Source: a bacterium
Lineage (GTDB): Bacteria; Latescibacterota; UBA2968
Direction of reading: 5' to 3'
Length of the DNA: 5,038 bases
Assembly: GCA_027296045.1 (NCBI GenBank)
Contig: JAPUJS010000358.1
Span: 1-5,038 of the forward strand
Both the position numbers and the translations under genes were made by a program. The notes beneath the pieces were generated by a model. That model ran no database searches. It worked only from the letters and a program-made list of their open reading frames with translations, and was not told the origin of the DNA. Of the stretch, positions 1 through 4,984 are shown piece after piece. How positions within the stretch are numbered: position 1 is the stretch's first letter; each line of letters opens with the position of its first letter.

Positions 1-603
1 CTTGTAGCAGGTGTTATCGGCGCTTCGGTTGAGTCCCCTGTCGTTCTCGTCACCGGCATGGCCGGCATGATTGCCGATGCCCTTTCCATGGGTTCCTCGG
101 GCTACCTGGCCGCCAAAAGCGAGCAGGAGGTATTTACTTACGAGATTGCCATGGAAAGGGAAGAGATCCGACTGATGCCGGAGGCGGAGGAGGAGGAGCT
201 CGCCCTCATCTACCAGACCAGTGGGATTGAAGAGGAGAAGGCCCGGGAAATTGCTCGCGAAGTGATGGCCTCCCCCGAACAGGTCCTGGCAGAGATGGTG
301 AGGGAAGAGTTGAAAATCGGGGAACCCCATACGACCCCCGCAAAGGAAGGTTGGATCACCGGTTGTGCCACAGCACTGGGCGCGTTCATCCCCGTGGCTC
401 CTTTTCTCGTACTCACAGGCTGGGTGGCCATATGGGCTTCCTTCACCCTTTCGATGCTTTCCCACTTTGCCGTTGGGGGAGCCCGCTGCTACTTTACCGG
501 TCGCGGTCTTCTCCGAAGCGGGATCGATATGTTCGTAATCGGCCTGGGTGTGGCTGCAGTAGGTTACGCCTTGGGCGACGTGCTGGTCCGCTGGGTATTC
601 TAA
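1..603 (+). CDS. VIT1/CCC1-family Fe(II)/Mn(II) membrane transporter, 3' part (5' end outside window)
   Basis: The frame is open from base 1 to the TAA at 601-603, giving the last 200 residues; the start lies upstream, so the internal ATG at 58 is not the start. The fragment opens with LVAGVIGAS...VVLVTGMAGMIADALSMGSSGYLAAKS, which follows the VIT/CCC1 pattern for the end of TM1 and all of TM2 (family form: GLAxLxAxALSMAxGEYxSxxSxxE). Residues about 41-115 form a charged, glutamate-rich helical stretch (EREEIRLMPEAEEEEL, then ALIYQTSGI), matching the cytosolic metal-binding domain between TM2 and TM3. Three hydrophobic segments follow (about 117-138, 139-162 and 173-197), completing the five-helix fold. 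Family members move Fe(II) or Mn(II) across a membrane, usually by proton antiport, to store or remove metal; the metal here is not determined. Oddities: the usual SMAxGEY is SMGSSGY, losing the conserved Glu. Codon use is richer in C-ending codons, with few TTG Leu codons, unlike lpdA downstream. An N-terminal ferritin-like domain, seen in some relatives, cannot be excluded. Confidence 0.85.
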   Translation, partial: LVAGVIGASVESPVVLVTGMAGMIADALSMGSSGYLAAKSEQEVFTYEIAMEREEIRLMPEAEEEELALIYQTSGIEEEKAREIAREVMASPEQVLAEMVREELKIGEPHTTPAKEGWITGCATALGAFIPVAPFLVLTGWVAIWASFTLSMLSHFAVGGARCYFTGRGLLRSGIDMFVIGLGVAAVGYALGDVLVRWVF

Positions 604-766
604 GGGAAAGGGTCACAGGCAGAGGGCGTCGAGAAGCTCGTTGACCCTATTCATCCTGCTGTCCTGGGTAGAAGAGCAGTTATTCTTCGTGCTTCAAGAA
701 CATGCTTGATGTCCCAGATAGAAAGCGCTGAAACTAGTGTTATGGCTTTGCAACGTATTTCCTGAG

Positions 767-771
767 AGGAG
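767..771 (+). promoter_or_regulatory. Ribosome-binding site of lpdA (decides a TTG start)
   Basis: A perfect AGGAG lies six bases before TTG at 778. The TTG-initiated protein begins MADAIFDLLVIGAGPGG, the usual N-terminal length before the FAD-binding glycine motif. No ATG or GTG with a better site is in frame nearby, so TTG is taken as the start. Confidence 0.8.
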
Positions 772-777
772 TTCGTT

Positions 778-2175
778 TTGGCGGATGCGATATTTGACTT
801 GCTGGTGATTGGTGCTGGACCGGGTGGGTATGTTGCGGCGATCCGGGCGGCCCAACTTGGAATGCATGTCGGGTGTATCGAGCGGGAAAGCCTGGGGGGG
901 ACGTGTTTGAATATCGGGTGTATTCCCAGCAAGGCACTCCTGGAGTCCAGCGAGTTGTTGCATCAGGCGCAAACGACGTTTCAGCGCCATGGGATTCAAA
1001 CCGGTGGCGTAGAGCTAGACCTGGGCGGGATGATGAAGCGGAAAGAGGGAATTGTGAAGAAAATGACGGCGGGAATCCGGGGCCTGTTTCGAAAAAATAA
1101 GGTGACGCATATGGAAGGAACGGCCCGGCTTCAAGGGAACGGAACGGTGGCCGTAGAGAGCAGCAGGGGCACCGAGACGTTTCAGGCCAGGAGAATCTTG
1201 ATTGCCACAGGAAGTTCGCCCATTGAGTTGCCGGGGCTGGCATTTGACGGCGAGCATATTTTGAGTTCGACCGAGGCGCTTTCTCTTTCCACCGTGCCGG
1301 AGAAAATGATCGTGATCGGGGCCGGGGCAATCGGGTTGGAACTCGGATCGGTGTGGAGCCGGTTGGGTTCCGAAGTGTTGGTGGTCGAGTTTCTGGACCG
1401 GATTACGCCGCCGATGGACCGGGAGATGTCGGATTTGTTGCAGAAATCGCTTGAAAAGCAGGGGTTGGGATTTCGATTGAAGACGCGGGCGGAATCTGCG
1501 GAAGTCAAAGAGGCAAAAGTGCAGGTTCGAATGGCGGCCGGAGAAGAGACCGTTGAGGAGACCTGTGACAAGCTGCTGGTTGCCGTGGGGCGCAGGCCCA
1601 ACACCGAAGGGTTGGGGGCAAGTGAGGCGGGATTGGAATTGGACGATCGGGGTCGGGTTGTGATCCATGAGCGATTTGAGACCAATCTGGAAGGGGTTTT
1701 TGCAATCGGCGATGTGGTTGCCGGTCCGATGCTGGCGCACAAGGCCGAAGAGGAAGGCGTGGCGGCCGTGGAGTTGATGGCCGGGAAGGCCGGACAGGTG
1801 AATTATGACGCGATTCCCAACGTGGTGTATACCGACCCTGAACTGGCCTCTGTGGGATTAAATGAAGAAGAGCTGAAGGAAAAGGGGGTGGACTACAAGG
1901 TGGGCAAATTCCCGTTTATGGCCAACGGGCGGGCACACAGCCTGGATGCGATTGAGGGTCAGGTAAAAGTGATCAGCGATGCGAAGACAGACCGGCTCCT
2001 GGGACTGCATATTCTGGGCTCGCGCGCATCGGACCTGCTGGCCGAAGGGGTGCTGGCGTTGGAATTTTGTGCAAGTTCGGAGGATATTGCCCGGACCATG
2101 CACGCACATCCCACCTTATCCGAGGCGATTAAAGAAGCGGCTCTGGCGGTGGATAATGAGGCGATACATATTTAA
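778..2175 (+). CDS. lpdA: Dihydrolipoyl dehydrogenase (E3 / L-protein)
   Basis: This FAD-dependent class I disulfide oxidoreductase reoxidises dihydrolipoyl groups on 2-oxoacid dehydrogenase E2 subunits or glycine-cleavage H protein, passing electrons to NAD+ in the cytoplasm. At 465 residues it has the normal family length. The FAD motif GAGPGG is at 12-17. The redox disulfide is C43/C48 in GGTCLNIGCIPSKALL. An IATG motif is at 142-145, and the NAD-binding GAGAIG at 181-186 is followed by E204 at the end of the second strand, favouring NAD over NADP. The second FAD motif AIGD is at 309-312. The C-terminal dimerisation domain carries the catalytic HPTLSE, with H444 and E449. CLNIGCIPSK together with HPTLSE separates it from soluble transhydrogenase and mercuric reductase. 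The start is TTG with AGGAG six bases upstream. No E1, E2 or glycine-cleavage gene is visible beside it, so its partner complex cannot be named. No terminator directly follows it; transcription may run to the hairpins at 2453-2517. Confidence 0.96.
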   Translation: MADAIFDLLVIGAGPGGYVAAIRAAQLGMHVGCIERESLGGTCLNIGCIPSKALLESSELLHQAQTTFQRHGIQTGGVELDLGGMMKRKEGIVKKMTAGIRGLFRKNKVTHMEGTARLQGNGTVAVESSRGTETFQARRILIATGSSPIELPGLAFDGEHILSSTEALSLSTVPEKMIVIGAGAIGLELGSVWSRLGSEVLVVEFLDRITPPMDREMSDLLQKSLEKQGLGFRLKTRAESAEVKEAKVQVRMAAGEETVEETCDKLLVAVGRRPNTEGLGASEAGLELDDRGRVVIHERFETNLEGVFAIGDVVAGPMLAHKAEEEGVAAVELMAGKAGQVNYDAIPNVVYTDPELASVGLNEEELKEKGVDYKVGKFPFMANGRAHSLDAIEGQVKVISDAKTDRLLGLHILGSRASDLLAEGVLALEFCASSEDIARTMHAHPTLSEAIKEAALAVDNEAIHI

Positions 2176-2234
2176 ATCGCCAGATTGAAAGTGAAAATCG
2201 GGCGACCGTTGCCAGGATAAATGGGCCAGGGGAC

Positions 2235-2263
2235 TTGACACATAGGGGGCTTTGGTCTATTTT
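2235..2263 (+). promoter_or_regulatory. Predicted sigma70-type promoter upstream of the ABC-F gene
   Basis: A consensus -35 box TTGACA (2235-2240) is followed by exactly 17 bases and TATTTT (2258-2263), which matches the -10 consensus at 4 of 6 positions. Transcription would start near 2270. It reads toward the ABC-F gene but sits upstream of two terminator-like hairpins. Confidence 0.55.
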
Positions 2264-2297
2264 TCAGGAGATTGGAACATAAATTGGGACTGAGGCA

Positions 2298-2408
2298 ATG
2301 AACGATTATTCGAAACAACATGCGGCACTTTTTTTTAGCGTCCTTGTTGGCAGGGTGTTTACCATGACCTATGTCGGGCGGGCGTTCAAGGGAGAAGTGT
2401 GCCCATGA
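2298..2408 (+). other. Possible 36-codon small ORF in the ABC-F leader
   Basis: ATG at 2298 opens a 36-codon frame ending in TGA at 2406-2408. It begins MNDYSKQHAALFFSVLVGR and ends GEVCP. The only Shine-Dalgarno-like bases (GAGG, 2292-2295) are two bases from the ATG, which is too close. I do not recognise the peptide. Its stop overlaps the ATG of the next small ORF as ATGA. Its position between promoter and terminators would suit a leader peptide, but the frame may be chance. Confidence 0.15.
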
Positions 2409-2434
2409 GTTTCGAGGAGCCAATGCCTATTTGA
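2405..2434 (+). other. Possible 9-codon leader peptide MSFEEPMPI
   Basis: ATG at 2405 gives MSFEEPMPI and stops at TGA 2432-2434, 18 bases before the first hairpin. AGGGAG at 2389-2394 precedes it with a ten-base gap, a slightly long but usable Shine-Dalgarno spacing. A ribosome at the end of this frame would sit just before the 2453 hairpin, as in attenuation leaders. Peptides this short occur often by chance. Confidence 0.2.
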
Positions 2435-2452
2435 AATAGATTCAATGATTTA

Positions 2453-2473
2453 GGCTGTGATCACGGCCTTTTT
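2453..2473 (+). terminator. Terminator-like hairpin 1 (lpdA terminator or ABC-F attenuator)
   Basis: GGCTGTGATCACGGCC (2453-2468) folds on itself into a short stem with one G-U pair and a GATC loop, followed at once by TTTTT (2469-2473). The stem is short, so this is a modest terminator. It lies 83 bases before the ABC-F start. Confidence 0.5.
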
Positions 2474-2480
2474 GGTTCGA

Positions 2481-2517
2481 AACCGTGGGTGTTCTGTTTG
2501 AATGCCCACGGTTTTTT
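2481..2517 (+). terminator. Intrinsic terminator hairpin 2, directly before the ABC-F ribosome-binding site
   Basis: AACCGTGGG (2481-2489) pairs perfectly with CCCACGGTT (2505-2513) around a 15-base loop, and a six-T run covers 2512-2517. The T run ends six bases before the AGGGGA ribosome-binding site. Transcripts reaching the ABC-F gene from any upstream promoter must read through it. It may stop lpdA transcription, act as a regulated attenuator, or both. Confidence 0.65.
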
Positions 2518-2522
2518 GATTT

Positions 2523-2528
2523 AGGGGA
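2523..2528 (+). promoter_or_regulatory. Ribosome-binding site of the ABC-F gene (decides the start)
   Basis: AGGGGA lies seven bases before ATG 2536. The same frame stays open back to a GTG at 2485, but that codon lies inside the left arm of hairpin 2 and would add 17 residues (GVLFECPRFFDLGEVE) unlike any ABC-F N-terminus. ATG 2536 gives the standard MIVLDVNKVAKTFG opening. Confidence 0.8.
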
Positions 2529-2535
2529 AGTGGAA

Positions 2536-4383
2536 ATGATTGTTCTGGATGTAAATAAAGTGGCCAAGACCTTTGGGGCAACGACGATTTTGAGCGAAGT
2601 GTCCTTCAAAGTTGGGCAGGGTGAAAAGGTAGGGCTGATTGGAGAAAATGGGTGTGGAAAGTCCACGCTATTAAAAATGATTATGGGAGAAGAACCCGTA
2701 TCGAAAGGCACGATCAGCGTGCCGAGAAGGTTCCGGATCGGATATCTGGTCCAGCACCTGGAATTTAAAGCCGGGCGGACCGTTGGGGAAGAAATCCGGG
2801 AGGTATTCCGCCCTATCCTGGATATGCAACGGGAATTGCAGGCAGCAGAAGTGGCGATGGGAAACCCTGAAGTGGCAGGAGACGAAAGGCAACTTCAGGC
2901 GGCAATGACGACCTATGGCCGGCTGTTGGAGGCATTTGAACGGGGAGGGGGATATACCTTTCAAGCCCGATTCGAAGCCGTGCTGGATGGTCTGGGAATC
3001 GGTCCGTTGCGTGAACAATCGGTGGATCAGTTGAGCGGGGGGGAGAAGAATATTGTAGCCCTGGCCAAAATTCTGCTGGAAGAACCGGATATTCTGTTGC
3101 TGGATGAACCGGGCAATCATCTGGACTTTGAAGGATTGGCCTGGCTGGAGGCGTTTTTGCAGTCCTATAAAAATTCGGTGATCCTGGTGTCTCACGACCG
3201 GTATGTGCTCGATCGGGTGGTGGACCGCGTGGTGGAGATTGAAGATGGCTGTGCCACGGTTTTTTCGGGCAATTACTCGGCCTATCGGGCAGAGAAGTTA
3301 CGGTTATTGATCAAGCAGAAGCAGGCGTATGGAGAGCAGAAAAAGGAGATCCGAAGGCTGGAGGACATGATCAAACGGTATGAAGTCTGGGGGGGAGAGA
3401 AAAACTTCAGACGCGCACGGAATAAGCAGAAAATGCTGGATCGGATGGACCGTATGGATCGGCCAAACCTGGACCGATCACGGATCGACCCTCGTTTTGG
3501 TCTGGACGAGCGAAGCGGGCGCATCACCCTCGAGTTAAATGGATATTCCAGAGGATTTGGAGACCGGGTGCTGTTTGACAATGCCGATCTGTTGATTTCT
3601 TTCGGGGAATGTGTGGGGCTTTTGGGTGCAAACGGATCTGGCAAGACGACGCTTTTTAGGGATATTGTGAAAGAGGGTGCCTGGGAAAATCGGACCATCC
3701 GGATCGGGCCGCGGGTGAAGCTGGGGTATTATGCCCAGGAACATGAGACCCTGGACCTGAAACGGACCGTACTGGAAGAGATGCAATGGGGAAGTGAGTT
3801 GAACAAGGATCAGGCATTTTCGGTGCTGTCCAAGTTTTTATTTGCGTGGGCGGATATGGATCGGAAGATCAAAACGCTGAGTGGGGGCGAGAAAAGTCGC
3901 GTGCAATTGGCCAAATTGATGGTCTCAGGCGCCAATTTTCTGCTGCTGGACGAACCGACCAATCACCTGGATATTCCTTCCCGGGAGCAGGTCGAAGAAG
4001 CCCTGGAGGGGTTTGAGGGCACGCTTCTGATCATCTCGCACGATCGGTATTTTCTGGACAAGATTGTGGGCCGGATTGTGGAGGTGGACAATCCAAACCT
4101 GGTTTCCTATGCAGGTAATTTTTCGGATTTCTGGACCCAGAAAAAATCCGACGGGATAGCACCCAGGAAGAAAAGGCCGGTTGGAAAAAGGCCGGCCAGT
4201 CGGAGAACGGAAGATACCGAAGACCTGGAGAAAAAAGTTGAAGTCCTTGAGGCTGAGAAATTGTCTTTGGAAGGGGCTCTGGCCGAGGCCTTTCGCAAGG
4301 GCGATTATAAGCGAGGAGAGCGTCACAGCCAGCAGCTGAGACGGCTGGAAGCGCGGATTCAAGATCTGTATGACGCACTTTAG
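2536..4383 (+). CDS. ABC-F family ATPase (ribosome-associated, two ATP-binding cassettes)
   Basis: This is a complete soluble protein of 615 residues with two ABC ATPase domains and no membrane segment. ABC-F proteins bind the ribosomal E site and act on stalled ribosomes or in translation control; some give resistance to ribosome-targeting antibiotics. Domain 1 has Walker A GENGCGKST (36-44), signature LSGGE (166-170), Walker B with D190-E191 and H220. A charged helical linker follows (about 250-325), the P-site tRNA interaction motif, including RARNKQKMLDRMDRMDR. Domain 2 has Walker A GANGSGKTT (364-372), LSGGE (448-452), DEPTNHLD (472-479) and H502. A basic stretch (about 540-555, with KRPVG/KRPAS repeated) leads into a C-terminal coiled coil (about 556-615), as in Uup/YheS-type members. 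Both catalytic glutamates (E191, E473) are present. Oddity: domain 1 reads DEPGNHLD instead of the near-universal DEPTNHLD. The subfamily is unresolved, so no symbol is given. Two terminator-like hairpins precede the gene, suggesting attenuation. It converges on the HU/IHF-like gene. Confidence 0.95.
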   Translation: MIVLDVNKVAKTFGATTILSEVSFKVGQGEKVGLIGENGCGKSTLLKMIMGEEPVSKGTISVPRRFRIGYLVQHLEFKAGRTVGEEIREVFRPILDMQRELQAAEVAMGNPEVAGDERQLQAAMTTYGRLLEAFERGGGYTFQARFEAVLDGLGIGPLREQSVDQLSGGEKNIVALAKILLEEPDILLLDEPGNHLDFEGLAWLEAFLQSYKNSVILVSHDRYVLDRVVDRVVEIEDGCATVFSGNYSAYRAEKLRLLIKQKQAYGEQKKEIRRLEDMIKRYEVWGGEKNFRRARNKQKMLDRMDRMDRPNLDRSRIDPRFGLDERSGRITLELNGYSRGFGDRVLFDNADLLISFGECVGLLGANGSGKTTLFRDIVKEGAWENRTIRIGPRVKLGYYAQEHETLDLKRTVLEEMQWGSELNKDQAFSVLSKFLFAWADMDRKIKTLSGGEKSRVQLAKLMVSGANFLLLDEPTNHLDIPSREQVEEALEGFEGTLLIISHDRYFLDKIVGRIVEVDNPNLVSYAGNFSDFWTQKKSDGIAPRKKRPVGKRPASRRTEDTEDLEKKVEVLEAEKLSLEGALAEAFRKGDYKRGERHSQQLRRLEARIQDLYDAL

Positions 4384-4402
4384 GGAAGTGTTTGACGGAA
4401 AT

Positions 4403-4435
4403 AAAAAAGCCGCGAGTGATTGTCGCGGCTTTTTT
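4403..4435. terminator. Bidirectional intrinsic terminator between convergent genes
   Basis: AAAAAAGCCGCGA (4403-4415) and TCGCGGCTTTTTT (4423-4435) form a perfect 13-bp stem around a seven-base loop. The seven GC-rich pairs are flanked by A6 and T6, so a U run follows the stem on either strand. It lies 20 bases after the ABC-F stop and two bases beyond the stop codon of the minus-strand HU/IHF-like gene, so it serves both. Confidence 0.92.
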
Positions 4436-4437
4436 GA

Positions 4438-4794
4438 TTATATCTGCGTCGGCGGTGCTTGAGGCGGTGGCGGCGATTGATCTCCACCTCCGGGTTGTTC
4501 CTCCAGCGGTCGGGAGAGGGCATTCCGGAGTATTTTGCCGGGTTTGAAGCGGACTTTCCGACGGGCCGGAACATAAACCTCTGCCCCTGTTCTGGGGTTT
4601 CGAGCGCGGGGCCGGGCGTTGGTCTTTTTGACCTCCCAGCTTCCGAAGCCCCGAATTTCGATGCGTTCGCCGTGAATAATGGCATCTGCAAGGGTTTCAA
4701 AAAGGACATCCACAGCCTGCTTGGCCTGGGTGTTTTTGCAGTCCAGATCATCTGCCAGGATCTTAGCGAGATCGGCTTTGGTTACGGTTTGCAC
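4438..4794 (-). CDS. HU/IHF-family DNA-bending protein with proline-rich C-terminal tail
   Basis: This 118-residue protein has the full HU/IHF fold in residues 1-95. Two N-terminal helices begin MQTVTKADLAKILADDL. The core GERIEIRGFGSWEV (42-55) closely resembles IHF-beta. The DNA-binding arm is RARNPRTGAEVYVPAR (63-78), with the intercalating proline at P67, and VRFKPGKILRNAL (81-93) closes the domain. Such dimeric proteins bend DNA in the nucleoid and assist transcription, replication and recombination. HU/IHF proteins are usually 90-100 residues; here a tail (96-118: PLEEQPGGGDQSPPPPQAPPTQI, written in parts PLEEQPGGGDQ and SPPPPQAPPTQI) adds about 20 residues rich in Pro, Gly and Gln and is probably disordered. 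The start is GTG, supported by GGAGGG six bases upstream. It is apparently monocistronic, with its own promoter candidate and a shared terminator. HU and IHF subunit identity cannot be separated from sequence alone. Confidence 0.93.
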   Translation of the reverse strand: MQTVTKADLAKILADDLDCKNTQAKQAVDVLFETLADAIIHGERIEIRGFGSWEVKKTNARPRARNPRTGAEVYVPARRKVRFKPGKILRNALSRPLEEQPGGGDQSPPPPQAPPTQI

Positions 4795-4800
4795 TAGGGT

Positions 4801-4806
4801 CCCTCC
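4801..4806 (-). promoter_or_regulatory. Ribosome-binding site of the HU/IHF-like gene
   Basis: On the minus strand GGAGGG lies six bases before GTG at 4794-4792. The strong site supports GTG as the start codon and gives the expected HU/IHF N-terminal length. Confidence 0.8.
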
Positions 4807-4844
4807 GCAAAATGACTAAGGTCGTAGCATTTTAGATGGGTTTC

Positions 4845-4873
4845 AAGATATGGATACTGTGGAAAAATGTCCA
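4845..4873 (-). promoter_or_regulatory. Candidate sigma70-type promoter of the HU/IHF-like gene
   Basis: Read on the minus strand, TGGACA (4873-4868, 5 of 6 to consensus) is followed by 17 bases and TATCTT (4850-4845, 4 of 6). The start would be near 4838, giving a leader of about 44 nt before the GTG. It is the best match I could find by eye in this gap. Confidence 0.4.
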
Positions 4874-4904
4874 ACTAAATTAACAGGGGCTTTGGGCATC
4901 GGTC

Positions 4905-4922
4905 GGCTTTGTATGCAAAGCC
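4905..4922. repeat. Short inverted repeat, 7-bp stem
   Basis: GGCTTTG (4905-4911) and CAAAGCC (4916-4922) form a perfect 7-bp stem with a TATG loop. No T run follows on either strand. The right arm can also pair with GGGCTTTG at 4887-4894. It lies between the tRNA and the HU/IHF-like promoter and may be part of a processing or termination zone after the tRNA. Confidence 0.5.
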
Positions 4923-4934
4923 CACTACAAGGCT

Positions 4935-4972
4935 GAAATTTCGGCGGCCACCTCTGAGGCCGCCGAAATTTC
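4935..4972. repeat. Perfect 15-bp inverted repeat 12 bases beyond the tRNA 3' end
   Basis: GAAATTTCGGCGGCC (4935-4949) and GGCCGCCGAAATTTC (4958-4972) are exact reverse complements around an eight-base loop (ACCTCTGA). Seen from the minus-strand tRNA, the stem starts 12 bases after CCA. The position fits a tRNA transcript terminator, but there is no U run after the stem; only the AAATTT inside the stem is A/T-rich. It could instead be a protein-binding palindrome or an RNA-processing or stabilising hairpin. Confidence 0.7.
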
Positions 4973-4984
4973 CCCGAGCGAGTA

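Larger units (their letters stand above)
2176..2535 (+). other. 360-base intergenic/leader region between lpdA and the ABC-F gene
   Basis: No convincing protein gene lies here. In order it holds a sigma70-like promoter (2235-2263), an eight-T run at 2329-2336 with no clear hairpin before it, two doubtful small ORFs (2298-2408 and 2405-2434), two terminator-like hairpins (2453-2473 and 2481-2517), and the ABC-F ribosome-binding site. If the promoter is used, the untranslated leader would be about 265 nt, long for a housekeeping gene and typical in size for an attenuated one. Confidence 0.6.

Noticed and set aside
610..647. Inverted repeat GGGTCA (610-615) / TGACCC (642-647) with inner CGAG-AAG-CTCG after the VIT gene
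   Set aside because: Arms are only six and four bases, the loop between the outer arms is long, and no T run follows. It is too weak to call a terminator or operator.
740..1742. Long minus-strand ORFs antisense to lpdA (740-1330, 1015-1740 and 1182-1742)
   Set aside because: They run opposite an unmistakable lpdA frame, are rich in Pro/Arg/Ser as antisense frames are, and show no family motif.
2329..2336. Run of eight T as an lpdA terminator
   Set aside because: No stable hairpin precedes it; the upstream bases do not pair well.
2485..2535. GTG at 2485 as an earlier start for the ABC-F protein
   Set aside because: It lies inside the terminator stem, has no Shine-Dalgarno site, and adds residues foreign to the family; ATG 2536 has AGGGGA at proper spacing.
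4171..4195. Direct repeat AAAAGGCCGG (4171-4180 and 4186-4195)
   Set aside because: It lies in frame inside the ABC-F gene, encodes the basic KRPVG/KRPAS stretch, and is explained as low-complexity linker coding sequence.
4459..4797. 112-codon plus-strand ORF antisense to the HU/IHF-like gene
   Set aside because: It is a shadow of a well-supported minus-strand gene, with no ribosome-binding site and no recognisable domain.
2246..4895. GGGGCTTTGG present at 2246-2255 and again at 4886-4895
   Set aside because: A ten-base match is expected several times by chance in a 5 kb window, and the two contexts are unrelated.
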